A DNA stretch of 64,000 nt from Oscillospiraceae bacterium. GTDB lineage: Bacteria > Bacillota_A > Clostridia > Oscillospirales > Oscillospiraceae. Where the stretch lies: NCBI GenBank assembly GCA_017939025.1, contig JAGBAI010000071.1, positions 1 to 64,000 on the forward strand, given 5' to 3'. The translations under genes were made by a program, and so were the position numbers. Under the pieces are notes generated by a model. It had not been told where the DNA came from. It was given only the letters and a program-made list of their open reading frames with translations, and made no database searches. This document shows, piece by piece, positions 53,313-60,996 of the stretch (position 1 is its first letter; each line of letters starts with the position of its first letter).

Positions 53313-54290
53313 ATGAAGGACAAAATTTCGGTCATCATTCCGGTTTACAATGTGGCGGCTTATCTGCCTGTGTGCCTGGACAGTGTGCTGTCACAGGATC
53401 ACCGGAATTTGGAGGTGATCCTGATTGACGACGGTTCTACCGATGATTCCGGTACCATTTGCGACCGCTATGCCTCTGAAGACCACCGGATTACAGTGAT
53501 CCACCAGAAAAACGCCGGTGCCGCGGCAGCAAAAAATGCCGGACTGCGGATTGCCACCGGCGAATATTTGAGTTTTGTGGACAGCGATGACTATCTGGAG
53601 CCTAACGTGTATGGCTATATGTTGTCGGCTTTGCGGGAAAGCGGTGCGGATGCGGCCCATTTCAATTTCCGGGAAGTCTGGCCCGGACGCAGTGAAGACT
53701 GCATGTCCAACCGTGGCAGTACGCAGGTAAGCAGCCGGGAGTATCTGGTACGCTTTACCAAGGACTGGTCCTGCCCGCTTCTGTGGAACAAGCTCTATAA
53801 GCGCAGCTTATTTGACGGTGTATTCTTTGAAGAAGGACATAAGATCGACGACGAATACTTTACATATCAGGGATTCCTGCGCGAGTGCAGGATCCTCTGC
53901 GATGAGCGGATCGTTTACAACTACCGCAAACGCCGCAGCAGTGTGATGAGCCGCCCTGAAGCGGCAAATCAGCGGCTGATGGATTGTCTGGACAGCACTG
54001 TTAAACGGCGGGCAAAGGTTTTAGCTGTTTTTCCGGAACTGCGCCGGGCATTTAACGAAAACTATTTGGATACGATCTGGTATCTGTCAGAAAATTACGG
54101 CATGACGGAGGAGAGTATCCGAATTCTCAAAAATCATCTGAAATCCTATTTCCGGGAGAAGGGAAGCACCATCCCACCACGGTATCTGTGGATGCGACTT
54201 ATGAAATTGTATCTGACACCAAACAGAATCCGGGCACAGCAATGTGATGCCCGGAAAGAGGAAACCGATCCTGCGGATTATTTCGTATAA
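53313..54290 (+). CDS. GT2 glycosyltransferase
   Basis: A 325-residue GT-A enzyme: ISVIIPVYNVAAYLPVCLDS, IDDGSTDDSGTICDRY and FVDSDDYLEPNVYGYML, with KIDDEYFTYQGFLRE as acidic site. It is close in pattern to 44354. The ATG at 53313 lies two bases after the previous stop codon, with GAGGT just upstream. It is the last gene of block B before a strong two-way terminator. Confidence 0.9.
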   Translation: MKDKISVIIPVYNVAAYLPVCLDSVLSQDHRNLEVILIDDGSTDDSGTICDRYASEDHRITVIHQKNAGAAAAKNAGLRIATGEYLSFVDSDDYLEPNVYGYMLSALRESGADAAHFNFREVWPGRSEDCMSNRGSTQVSSREYLVRFTKDWSCPLLWNKLYKRSLFDGVFFEEGHKIDDEYFTYQGFLRECRILCDERIVYNYRKRRSSVMSRPEAANQRLMDCLDSTVKRRAKVLAVFPELRRAFNENYLDTIWYLSENYGMTEESIRILKNHLKSYFREKGSTIPPRYLWMRLMKLYLTPNRIRAQQCDARKEETDPADYFV

Positions 54291-54292
54291 AA

Positions 54293-54322
54293 AACATCCA
54301 CCGGTGAAAACCGGTGGATGTT
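54293..54322. terminator. Bidirectional terminator between block B and the GtrII-like gene
   Basis: A 12-bp perfect stem (AACATCCACCGG with CCGGTGGATGTT) around a TGAAAA loop. On the minus strand it ends in a run of six Ts; on the plus strand in TTCGTTT. It stops convergent transcription from both sides. Confidence 0.9.
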
Positions 54323-54325
54323 CGT

Positions 54326-55891
54326 TTATTCAGAGAGCTTTACCACGATCACATCGTCGATTACATCCATGCAGCCGTAGTAGGGATAGATACTCATATT
54401 CCGGAATTCATCTGACTGACGGATTGCGTTTGCTTCTTCCGCAGAAACAAATTCAGCAGGGAAACCGATATAGTATTCCATAAAGGAATTGGCGGAATAC
54501 GAACTGGGCAGGAATCCCTTCACACCAACCAGATATTCGGTAAATTCCATGTGATCCCCATAAAATGCAGGAGATTGCCAGTCGCCGATTACAGCGATTT
54601 TGGTATCTTCCTGGAATTCCGGCATCTGACGGATCTGAGCGGTAAGGGCGGTATAGAAGGAATAGGCGTTTTCGTAACGCAGATGAAGTGCCAGATATGC
54701 GGTGTTGGCAGTATAAACGTTGATAAAAATGATGATAGACAGAGCCAGTGCCATACCATCCAAAGTCAACCGCCGCAGCAGCTCCGGCAGCTTTCCAAAA
54801 CAGGCTTCCTGCATCCAGTATTCCATGAGCATCGCAGCCAGAATATATACCGCGACAAAGCTGTACAGCACGAGGGTATGGATGGAGCTTTCGGAAGTGA
54901 TCAGATACATGCAGTTAATTGCCAGCGGCAAAATTCCGATCAGTACCAGAAGCAGCAAAAAACGGAAAACAAAAGGTTCTTTCTGCTTATTTGCCCACAG
55001 AATCAACAGAATGGCTATGGAAACAATGAGAAGTACGTGAAGCTTGCAGGAAAAAGTGGTGGGTATCAGACTGTGATATGCCAAGGAAAAGAAACGAAGG
55101 AAGTTAAGATAAGCCAAATGAATTCCTTCCAGAATATGGTTCAAACTGAATGAGATGCTGTCAGATGCGTAATCATTAAAGGAAACATCCCTGATTACCA
55201 GAACCACCTGCGTAGCAAGATAATAAGCGCCGAGACTGAGAATCAGGAACAGTACATATACAATCCCTTGCTTCAATACAGCCAAGGGTTCTTCATCATA
55301 CAGCAGCCTCTGGATCAGCACCAGCACCAGCAGGCTGGCAGATATGGAAATATAGGACTGGTAAATGCTGACAGATGCCACCATGCAGCACAGGGCCGGC
55401 AGCAGCAACCACTTATTATCCCTGCAAACCAGCCATACGGCCACAACTGCCAGAAGAAAGGAAAGTCCATAGCTGCTGCTGGTGAACATATAACCAAAGA
55501 CACCAATCAAAGAGGGGAATACCATGATGGATCCAGACAGCAGAACCTGCAGAACACGGCTGCGAATGGAGAACAGGTGAAGGATCAGACAGATAGAAAT
55601 GGCAATGAGCACCACTGTGATTACACCATAGATCCAGGGCATGGACACATTGGGGAAAATGGTATCCAGGAAACCCAGGCCCCAGCGACCGGAATCGACA
55701 GTGGCACCTTTTCCAAAAAGCTGACCGGCTTCATCATGGTTAATCAACTTGTTGGTGAAAGCAAACATATAGGCAAGCATACCCCAGATCAAAGATGTGA
55801 GAAAGGGCATCTTCCAAATCCGGAAGCTGCGGACAAGCCATTTGGAAACAGTCTCTAATAAAAGAGGCGGATGTTTTTTGTTTTCTTCCAT
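54326..55891 (-). CDS. Multi-pass membrane glucosyltransferase, GtrII/GtrC-like
   Basis: A 521-residue integral membrane protein with about ten to twelve hydrophobic helices. A short cytosolic start is followed by a loop LINHDEAGQLFG and WGLGFLDTIFPN, and a soluble C-terminal part (about 400-521) has IAVIGDWQSPAFYGDH and IYPYYGCMDVI. This resembles the Glucos_trans_II family (GtrII), which moves glucose from a polyprenyl-phosphate carrier to an exported glycan outside the membrane. No matching flippase (GtrA) or carrier transferase (GtrB) is next to it. It is read opposite to the locus and is more AT-rich than block B. Confidence 0.7.
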   Translation of the reverse strand: MEENKKHPPLLLETVSKWLVRSFRIWKMPFLTSLIWGMLAYMFAFTNKLINHDEAGQLFGKGATVDSGRWGLGFLDTIFPNVSMPWIYGVITVVLIAISICLILHLFSIRSRVLQVLLSGSIMVFPSLIGVFGYMFTSSSYGLSFLLAVVAVWLVCRDNKWLLLPALCCMVASVSIYQSYISISASLLVLVLIQRLLYDEEPLAVLKQGIVYVLFLILSLGAYYLATQVVLVIRDVSFNDYASDSISFSLNHILEGIHLAYLNFLRFFSLAYHSLIPTTFSCKLHVLLIVSIAILLILWANKQKEPFVFRFLLLLVLIGILPLAINCMYLITSESSIHTLVLYSFVAVYILAAMLMEYWMQEACFGKLPELLRRLTLDGMALALSIIIFINVYTANTAYLALHLRYENAYSFYTALTAQIRQMPEFQEDTKIAVIGDWQSPAFYGDHMEFTEYLVGVKGFLPSSYSANSFMEYYIGFPAEFVSAEEANAIRQSDEFRNMSIYPYYGCMDVIDDVIVVKLSE

Positions 55892-55929
55892 AGCAATAAT
55901 CCTTTATGATTCTTTTTGATACCGATGCT

Positions 55930-55958
55930 ATTATAACGCATTTACATTTATGCGTCAA
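55930..55958 (-). promoter_or_regulatory. Promoter of the GtrII-like gene
   Basis: On the minus strand, TTGACG (55958-55953), a 17-base spacer and TATAAT (55935-55930), about 39 bases before the ATG at 55891. Its -35 box is 32 bases from the -35 of the divergent GT10 promoter. Confidence 0.85.
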
Positions 55959-55990
55959 CTCCGTGCAACTTCGGGAAACGTATCTTTTGC

Positions 55991-56019
55991 TTGCACGGTA
56001 TGAAGATATATGCTATAAT
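55991..56019 (+). promoter_or_regulatory. Promoter of the GT10 gene
   Basis: TTGCAC (55991-55996), a 17-base spacer and TATAAT (56014-56019). The leader is about 140 bases and contains three palindromes. Confidence 0.85.
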
Positions 56020-56024
56020 ATAAT

Positions 56025-56114
56025 CCAAATTCGAGTGACAAATCAAGCGAATTCGGATAAGTTTCAATTTTGCGAAAAAGGGAACCCTTTTTCATGTTCC
56101 GTAACCGGAACATG
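56025..56114 (+). promoter_or_regulatory. Structured leader of the GT10 mRNA
   Basis: Three inverted repeats follow one another: CCAAATTCG/CGAATTCGG (56025-56056), AAAAAGGG-AA-CCCTTTTT (56075-56092, ending in five Ts), and CATGTTCCG-TAAC-CGGAACATG (56093-56114). The middle one is terminator-like, but its 2-base loop and weak stem argue against strong stopping. Alternative folds between them could control read-through; this is inference. Confidence 0.5.
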
Positions 56115-56165
56115 ATCTTCCCTTGCAGAACGGATCTCAACCGGAAAACAGGGGAGGCTCAGAAA

Positions 56166-57173
56166 ATGAAAACCATCAAATTGAATTACGCCTGTATTTC
56201 AGACTATTATAACAAGGAGCAGAATCTGATCTACGATCTGTTGAAAATCAATGGATACGATGTGCAGATATCAGATGATCCGGATTATCTGATCTGTGAT
56301 GTCTCGTATGAAAAGCCTTTTGAGTATTGTGGAAAACCTCAGGTGCGGATCCTGTATTCCGGTGAAAACTTTATTCCGGATTTTAATTTGATTGACTATG
56401 CCATCAGCCCCTATCCCATTACCTTTGGTGACCGCCATTTCCAATTGCCACCCTGTGTCTGGCCCCGGGATCACTGGACAAAGCTGGTCAATAAGGATCG
56501 GAATTACCCGGCGGATATTCTAAAGGAAAAAACACTTTTCGCCAATTTTATTTCCAGCCATGAATCGGAGTTCAATATCCGGGGCGACTTTTTTAAGGAA
56601 TTGTGCAAGTATAAGCGGGTGGAGTCTGCCGGAACATATCTGAATAATATGCCAAATGGTGAGACGGTAAACTGGCTGGATGACAGCAAGGCCATTTTAC
56701 AGAGAAAATGCAAATTTACCCTATGTTTTGAAAGTACCCTCCATTACGGCTTTGTGACGGAAAAGCTGATGGATGCCTTCTTCAGCGATACCATCCCTGT
56801 GTATTATGGCAGCCATACGGCATCGGAGATTTTCAACAAGGATGCCTTTATCAATGTGGCGGATTATCCTTCTTTTGAGGCAGCCATTGAGAAAATCAAG
56901 GAACTGGATCAGGATGACGCGAAGTATCTGGAGATGCTTCGCCAGCCTATTCTGGTGGATCCGGACTATCCGGAACGGCTGGAAGAGCAGCTTCATGCCT
57001 TTGTACGCAACATTTTTGACCAACCGTTGGACAAGGCCTATCGCCGAAGCAGGGTATACAGTCCTAAAAACTGTGATGATTTGCTGTCGCGGTTTGTGGA
57101 CTCCGAGACGCTGACGATGAAAAACCTTGCAAAACGGATTGGACAAAAGGTTATTGACAAAATCAAAAAGTAA
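56166..57173 (+). CDS. GT10 alpha-1,3/4-fucosyltransferase-like protein
   Basis: A 335-residue GT-B enzyme of the fucosyltransferase family GT10. The donor-binding motif reads CFESTLHYGFVTEKLMDAFF and TIPVYYGS. KTLFANFISSHES and an N-terminal ICDVSYEKPFEY also fit the family. It would add L-fucose from GDP-fucose to a GlcNAc-type acceptor. GGGGAGG precedes the ATG at 56166. No GDP-fucose synthesis genes (gmd, fcl, fkp) are in the window. It has its own promoter and terminator and sits at the right edge of the locus. Confidence 0.85.
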   Translation: MKTIKLNYACISDYYNKEQNLIYDLLKINGYDVQISDDPDYLICDVSYEKPFEYCGKPQVRILYSGENFIPDFNLIDYAISPYPITFGDRHFQLPPCVWPRDHWTKLVNKDRNYPADILKEKTLFANFISSHESEFNIRGDFFKELCKYKRVESAGTYLNNMPNGETVNWLDDSKAILQRKCKFTLCFESTLHYGFVTEKLMDAFFSDTIPVYYGSHTASEIFNKDAFINVADYPSFEAAIEKIKELDQDDAKYLEMLRQPILVDPDYPERLEEQLHAFVRNIFDQPLDKAYRRSRVYSPKNCDDLLSRFVDSETLTMKNLAKRIGQKVIDKIKK

Positions 57174-57186
57174 ACAGGAATCTCAC

Positions 57187-57223
57187 AGCGGTGCCCATTG
57201 TTGCAGAATGGGCACCGCTTTTT
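57187..57223 (+). terminator. Terminator after the GT10 gene
   Basis: A 13-bp perfect stem (AGCGGTGCCCATT with AATGGGCACCGCT) around a 7-base loop, ending in TTTTT. Confidence 0.92.
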
Positions 57224-57245
57224 GTGCTATAGAAGAAAGAAACCC

Positions 57246-57274
57246 TTGCTTTTTTTGCAATATTCGCATATAAT
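57246..57274 (+). promoter_or_regulatory. Promoter of smc
   Basis: TTGCTT (57246-57251), a 17-base spacer and TATAAT (57269-57274), leaving a leader of about 30 bases to the GTG start. It gives smc a promoter independent of the polysaccharide genes. Confidence 0.85.
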
Positions 57275-57310
57275 AAATTGAATTATTATCTTTTGACAAG
57301 AGGTTTTTTC

Positions 57311-60300
57311 GTGTACTTAAAATCACTGCAATTGCAGGGCTTCAAGTCCTTTCCGGATAAAACACTGATCCGGTTTGGCGATGATATCACTGCCATCGTC
57401 GGGCCGAACGGATCCGGAAAGTCCAACATTTCTGATGCCATTCTCTGGGTCATGGGTGAGCAGAGTTCCAAAATGCTCCGGGGCGCAAAAATGGAGGATG
57501 TGATCTTCGGAGGAACCCAGAAGCGCAGCGCTGTGGGTTTTGCGGAAGCGACGCTGACTTTGGACAATACGGACAGGGCCCTGGCTTATGATGCTGACGA
57601 GGTAATGGTCACCCGGCGGTTCTACCGCTCTGGTGACGGTGAATTTTATATCAACAAGCAGTCTGCCCGTTTGCGGGACATCCATGAGCTGTTCATGGAC
57701 ACCGGCCTGGGCAAGGAGGGCTATTCCAATATTGGACAGGGCAGGATCGATGAGATTCTTTCCTTGAAAAGCGGTGACCGCCGGGAGATCTTTGAAGAAG
57801 CTGCGGGTATTTCCAAATACCGTCACCGGAAGGAAGAGACAGAGCGGAAGCTGGCTCAAACGGAGGATAACCTACTGCGTATTGGCGACAAGGTTTCTGA
57901 GCTGGAGCTGCAGCTGGAACCGCTGAAAGTTCAGTCGGAAAAAGCAAAGCGTTATCTGGAACTGAAGGATGCGCTGAAGGGCGTGGAAGTGACGCTTTGG
58001 CTGGACAATCTGGAGAAGCTTTCCGCTGATGCCAAAAAGGCAGAGGAAGATTACGCCTCCGCTTCTTTCGTGCTGCAGCAGGCCCATGATGAACTGGACA
58101 ACCTGTATCGCCAGGCAGAGCAAATGGGCGAGCTGCTTCGGATCAGGGACGGAGAACTGGAAACAGTTCGTGTAAAGGTCAATATGCTTTCTGCTACACA
58201 CCAGCAGCTGGAGGGCCAGATGGCTGTGCTTCAGGGCAATGTGGACAATAATAACGCAAACCTCTCCCGGATCGAAGAAGAATTGAAGGGGCAGGAGGAC
58301 CGCAGCGGTGGTGTCTCTGCCCAAATTGAACAGGCAAAGCTTCGCATTGGAGAAATTGAAGGGGCGCTGGAAGAGAAACGGCAGATTCTGGTTACATTGC
58401 AGCAGGAACTGGCAACCATGACAGCCAACGCCCAGGGTATTACCAAACAGTACCTGGAGCTGCGGGGAACGGAATCCTCCCTGACAGCAGATCTTGCGGG
58501 CCGGAAGGCAGATGTCCGTGGCCTGGAAGAAAGCATGGTGCAGACCCGGCAGCGTCTGGAACAGCTGAGCAGCGACCTCTCCTCCGGTGCGGCCAGGCAC
58601 CATGAGGCTCAGACAAACCTGGATGCCAGCCGGAAAGAGCTGCGTCAGGCCAGGGATAATGTAACTGCAGCCAATAACACCATTTCCGGCTATACCCTTC
58701 GTTTGGAAACCCGGCTCAAGCGCCGGGATGCTTTGCAGCAGACGCTGCGGGAGCAGAATCAGAAGCTGGATTCCATTACTGCAAAGCTCCGGGTATTCCG
58801 GGCTATGGAGCGGGATTTTGAAAGCTATAACAAGGCCGTCCGCATGGTCATGCAGGAGACCCAGAGAGGTGCCTTGCGGAACATTCATGGCCCAGTATCC
58901 CGTCTGATCCGAACCGGGGATGAATATGCCATTGCCATTGAGATCGCTTTAGGTGCTGCTATGCAGCAGATCGTTGTGAACAGTGAAGCAGATGGCAAGG
59001 CAGCCATTTCTTATTTGAAGCGCACAGGCGGCGGCCGTGCTACCTTCCTGCCGCTGAACAATATCCAGGGACGCAGCTTGCAGGAAAATGGCCTGGAAAA
59101 CTGCCGGGGCTTTGTGGGCATTGCCTCTCAACTGGTCAGCTGCGAAAATCAGTATCGGGGCATTGTAGAAAATTTGCTGGGCCGCACGGTGATTGTGACC
59201 GATATGGATGCGGCAATCAACATGTCTCAGAAATACCGCAGCCGCTTTAAAATTGTTACATTGGATGGTCAGGTCATGAATCCTGGCGGTTCCATGACCG
59301 GCGGCTCCGTCAATAAAGATGCAGGCATTCTTTCCCGGGCCAATGAACTGGAAAAGCTGGCGGCCCAGGAAAAGAAATTACAGCAGGACCGTCTCATTAC
59401 CGAAGCAGATTTGCAGGAGGCCCAGCGCCAGTGTGACCAGGTGGAATTCCAGATGAATGCTGCCCGGGATCAGCTTCGGGAAGCGGAGGATCAGGTGCTG
59501 CGGCTGGATGGTGTACAAAAGCAGTATGAGATTCTGTTGAGTGCTATCGTGGAGGCGGAAGCCTCTGCCCAGCGGGAAAAGGATGCACTTCAGGAGCGGG
59601 ATCGATCTGACCGGGAGCGATATGCTGCCCAGCAGGCAAAAATCCAGGTCTATACCCAGCAGTTGGAGCAGACCCGGCTGACATTACAGACGCTGGAAGG
59701 CTCCCAGAGTGAAGCAGCCCAGGCCAATGCCGACATAACTGAGCAGATGACGGCACTGAAAACAGAGGAAGCGGCGCTGGATGCGGAGCGTGCCACAGCG
59801 TTGGCGCATATTGAGGATTTGCGCAGTTTAAGCAGTGCTATGGCAGGTGACCGGGAGAAGAAGCTGGCACTGATGGATGCGATCCGGACGGATACCCTGC
59901 GATTAAATGATGAGATTGAGGCGCTGCGGATCCGTCAGCAGGAAAACGACGTACAGAGTGCCGAAATGGGAACCAAAATGCAAGCTACCATGGAAAGCCG
60001 GGCAGAGGCAGAGGCCTCCAAGACCCGCGCGGAACGGGAGGCTCAGGAGAAAAATAAGGATATCATCACCATGGAACGGGCTTGTTCCCTGCTGGAGCAG
60101 AAGAAGGTCACCACTTCTATGGAAGAACGGCAGATTATTGACAAGCTGTGGGATACCTACTCCCTGACCCCTGGTACTGCCGGAGAGTTCCGGGTGGAGA
60201 TGGAAAGCAGTACTGCAGGCAACCGCCATGCAGCGGAGCTGAAACGAAAGATTGCTGCCCTGGGCACGCCCAACTTAGGTGCCATTGAGGAATACGCCCG

Positions 60301-60883
60301 GGTCAATGAAAGGTATTCCTACCTGGCGGAACAGCGGGACGATGTGCTCAATTCCAAGCGGGAGCTGGAGAGCATTATCCGTAATATCACTACGGAAATG
60401 ACCACCATCTTTGTGGCGGAATTCAATAAGATTGATCACTATTTCGGACAGACCTTTGAAGAAATGTTCGGTGGCGGTAAGGGCCAGCTGATTCTGGAGG
60501 ATCCGGAGAATCCCCTGACCTGCGGCATTGAGATTCGGGTTCAGCCCCCCGGAAAGCAGGTTAAGACCATCACGCTGTTGTCTGGCGGCGAGAAAGCCTT
60601 CGTGGCAACGGCGCTGTACTTTGCGATTCTGAAAGTCCGGCCCACACCCTTCTGCATCCTCGATGAGATCGATGCGGCGTTGGATGACCGGAATGTGGAA
60701 CGGTTTGCAAATTACCTGCACAATTTGAGCAAAAAGACCCAGTTTATTGTTATCACCCACCGCCGGGGCACGATGGAGGCTTCCGATGTGCTCTATGGTG
60801 TAACCATGCAGGAGCAGGGTGTCAGCAAACTGCTGCGGCTGGACTTAAATCAGATGGAAGAATATCTGGGCATTGTGGAATAA
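57311..60883 (+). CDS. smc: Chromosome segregation ATPase SMC
   Basis: SMC dimers with ScpA/ScpB load at the origin and organise the chromosome. The 1190 residues start YLKSLQLQGFKSFPDK. Walker A is GPNGSGKSN (31-39). Long coiled coils (about 165-500 and 670-1010) flank a hinge around 510-665 with the glycine-rich NPGGSMTGGS. The C-terminal head has the signature LLSGGEKA and Walker B PFCILDEIDAALDD. The start is the GTG at 57311, eight bases after AGAGG; an upstream ATG at 57278 is at the transcription start. Full length for the family. Confidence 0.96.
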   Translation: MYLKSLQLQGFKSFPDKTLIRFGDDITAIVGPNGSGKSNISDAILWVMGEQSSKMLRGAKMEDVIFGGTQKRSAVGFAEATLTLDNTDRALAYDADEVMVTRRFYRSGDGEFYINKQSARLRDIHELFMDTGLGKEGYSNIGQGRIDEILSLKSGDRREIFEEAAGISKYRHRKEETERKLAQTEDNLLRIGDKVSELELQLEPLKVQSEKAKRYLELKDALKGVEVTLWLDNLEKLSADAKKAEEDYASASFVLQQAHDELDNLYRQAEQMGELLRIRDGELETVRVKVNMLSATHQQLEGQMAVLQGNVDNNNANLSRIEEELKGQEDRSGGVSAQIEQAKLRIGEIEGALEEKRQILVTLQQELATMTANAQGITKQYLELRGTESSLTADLAGRKADVRGLEESMVQTRQRLEQLSSDLSSGAARHHEAQTNLDASRKELRQARDNVTAANNTISGYTLRLETRLKRRDALQQTLREQNQKLDSITAKLRVFRAMERDFESYNKAVRMVMQETQRGALRNIHGPVSRLIRTGDEYAIAIEIALGAAMQQIVVNSEADGKAAISYLKRTGGGRATFLPLNNIQGRSLQENGLENCRGFVGIASQLVSCENQYRGIVENLLGRTVIVTDMDAAINMSQKYRSRFKIVTLDGQVMNPGGSMTGGSVNKDAGILSRANELEKLAAQEKKLQQDRLITEADLQEAQRQCDQVEFQMNAARDQLREAEDQVLRLDGVQKQYEILLSAIVEAEASAQREKDALQERDRSDRERYAAQQAKIQVYTQQLEQTRLTLQTLEGSQSEAAQANADITEQMTALKTEEAALDAERATALAHIEDLRSLSSAMAGDREKKLALMDAIRTDTLRLNDEIEALRIRQQENDVQSAEMGTKMQATMESRAEAEASKTRAEREAQEKNKDIITMERACSLLEQKKVTTSMEERQIIDKLWDTYSLTPGTAGEFRVEMESSTAGNRHAAELKRKIAALGTPNLGAIEEYARVNERYSYLAEQRDDVLNSKRELESIIRNITTEMTTIFVAEFNKIDHYFGQTFEEMFGGGKGQLILEDPENPLTCGIEIRVQPPGKQVKTITLLSGGEKAFVATALYFAILKVRPTPFCILDEIDAALDDRNVERFANYLHNLSKKTQFIVITHRRGTMEASDVLYGVTMQEQGVSKLLRLDLNQMEEYLGIVE

Positions 60884-60886
60884 AAT

Positions 60887-60980
60887 ATCCTTCCCTTTTT
60901 GGGGAAGGTGTCCCCGAAGGGGCAGAGGGGGAGCTCCCTCAGTCACCTCCGGCAACAGCGCCTCTTTAAGGGGAGCTACT
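60887..60980. repeat. Palindromic intergenic element (family A) between smc and ftsY
   Basis: It has the same plan as the element at 2275-2433: a CCTTCCC/GGGAAGG hairpin (60889-60908), TG, a TCCCC-GAA-GGGG hairpin (60911-60922), then a GAGGG/CCCTC hairpin (60925-60940) and a G-rich right end. It ends just before the ftsY ribosome site. Confidence 0.65.
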
Positions 60981-60996
60981 TAAGGAAGGAGTAATT

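Noticed and set aside
56075..56092. A true intrinsic terminator in the GT10 leader
   Set aside because: The loop would be two bases and the stem is mostly A-T; I list it only as part of a structured leader.
55955..56140. A small minus-strand protein of about 60 codons upstream of the GtrII-like gene
   Set aside because: It lies across the divergent promoters and hairpins and has no ribosome site.
19862..57223. The locus as a prophage or integrative element with its own mobility genes
   Set aside because: No integrase, transposase, relaxase or flanking direct repeats were seen; the genes are all of glycan synthesis and export types.
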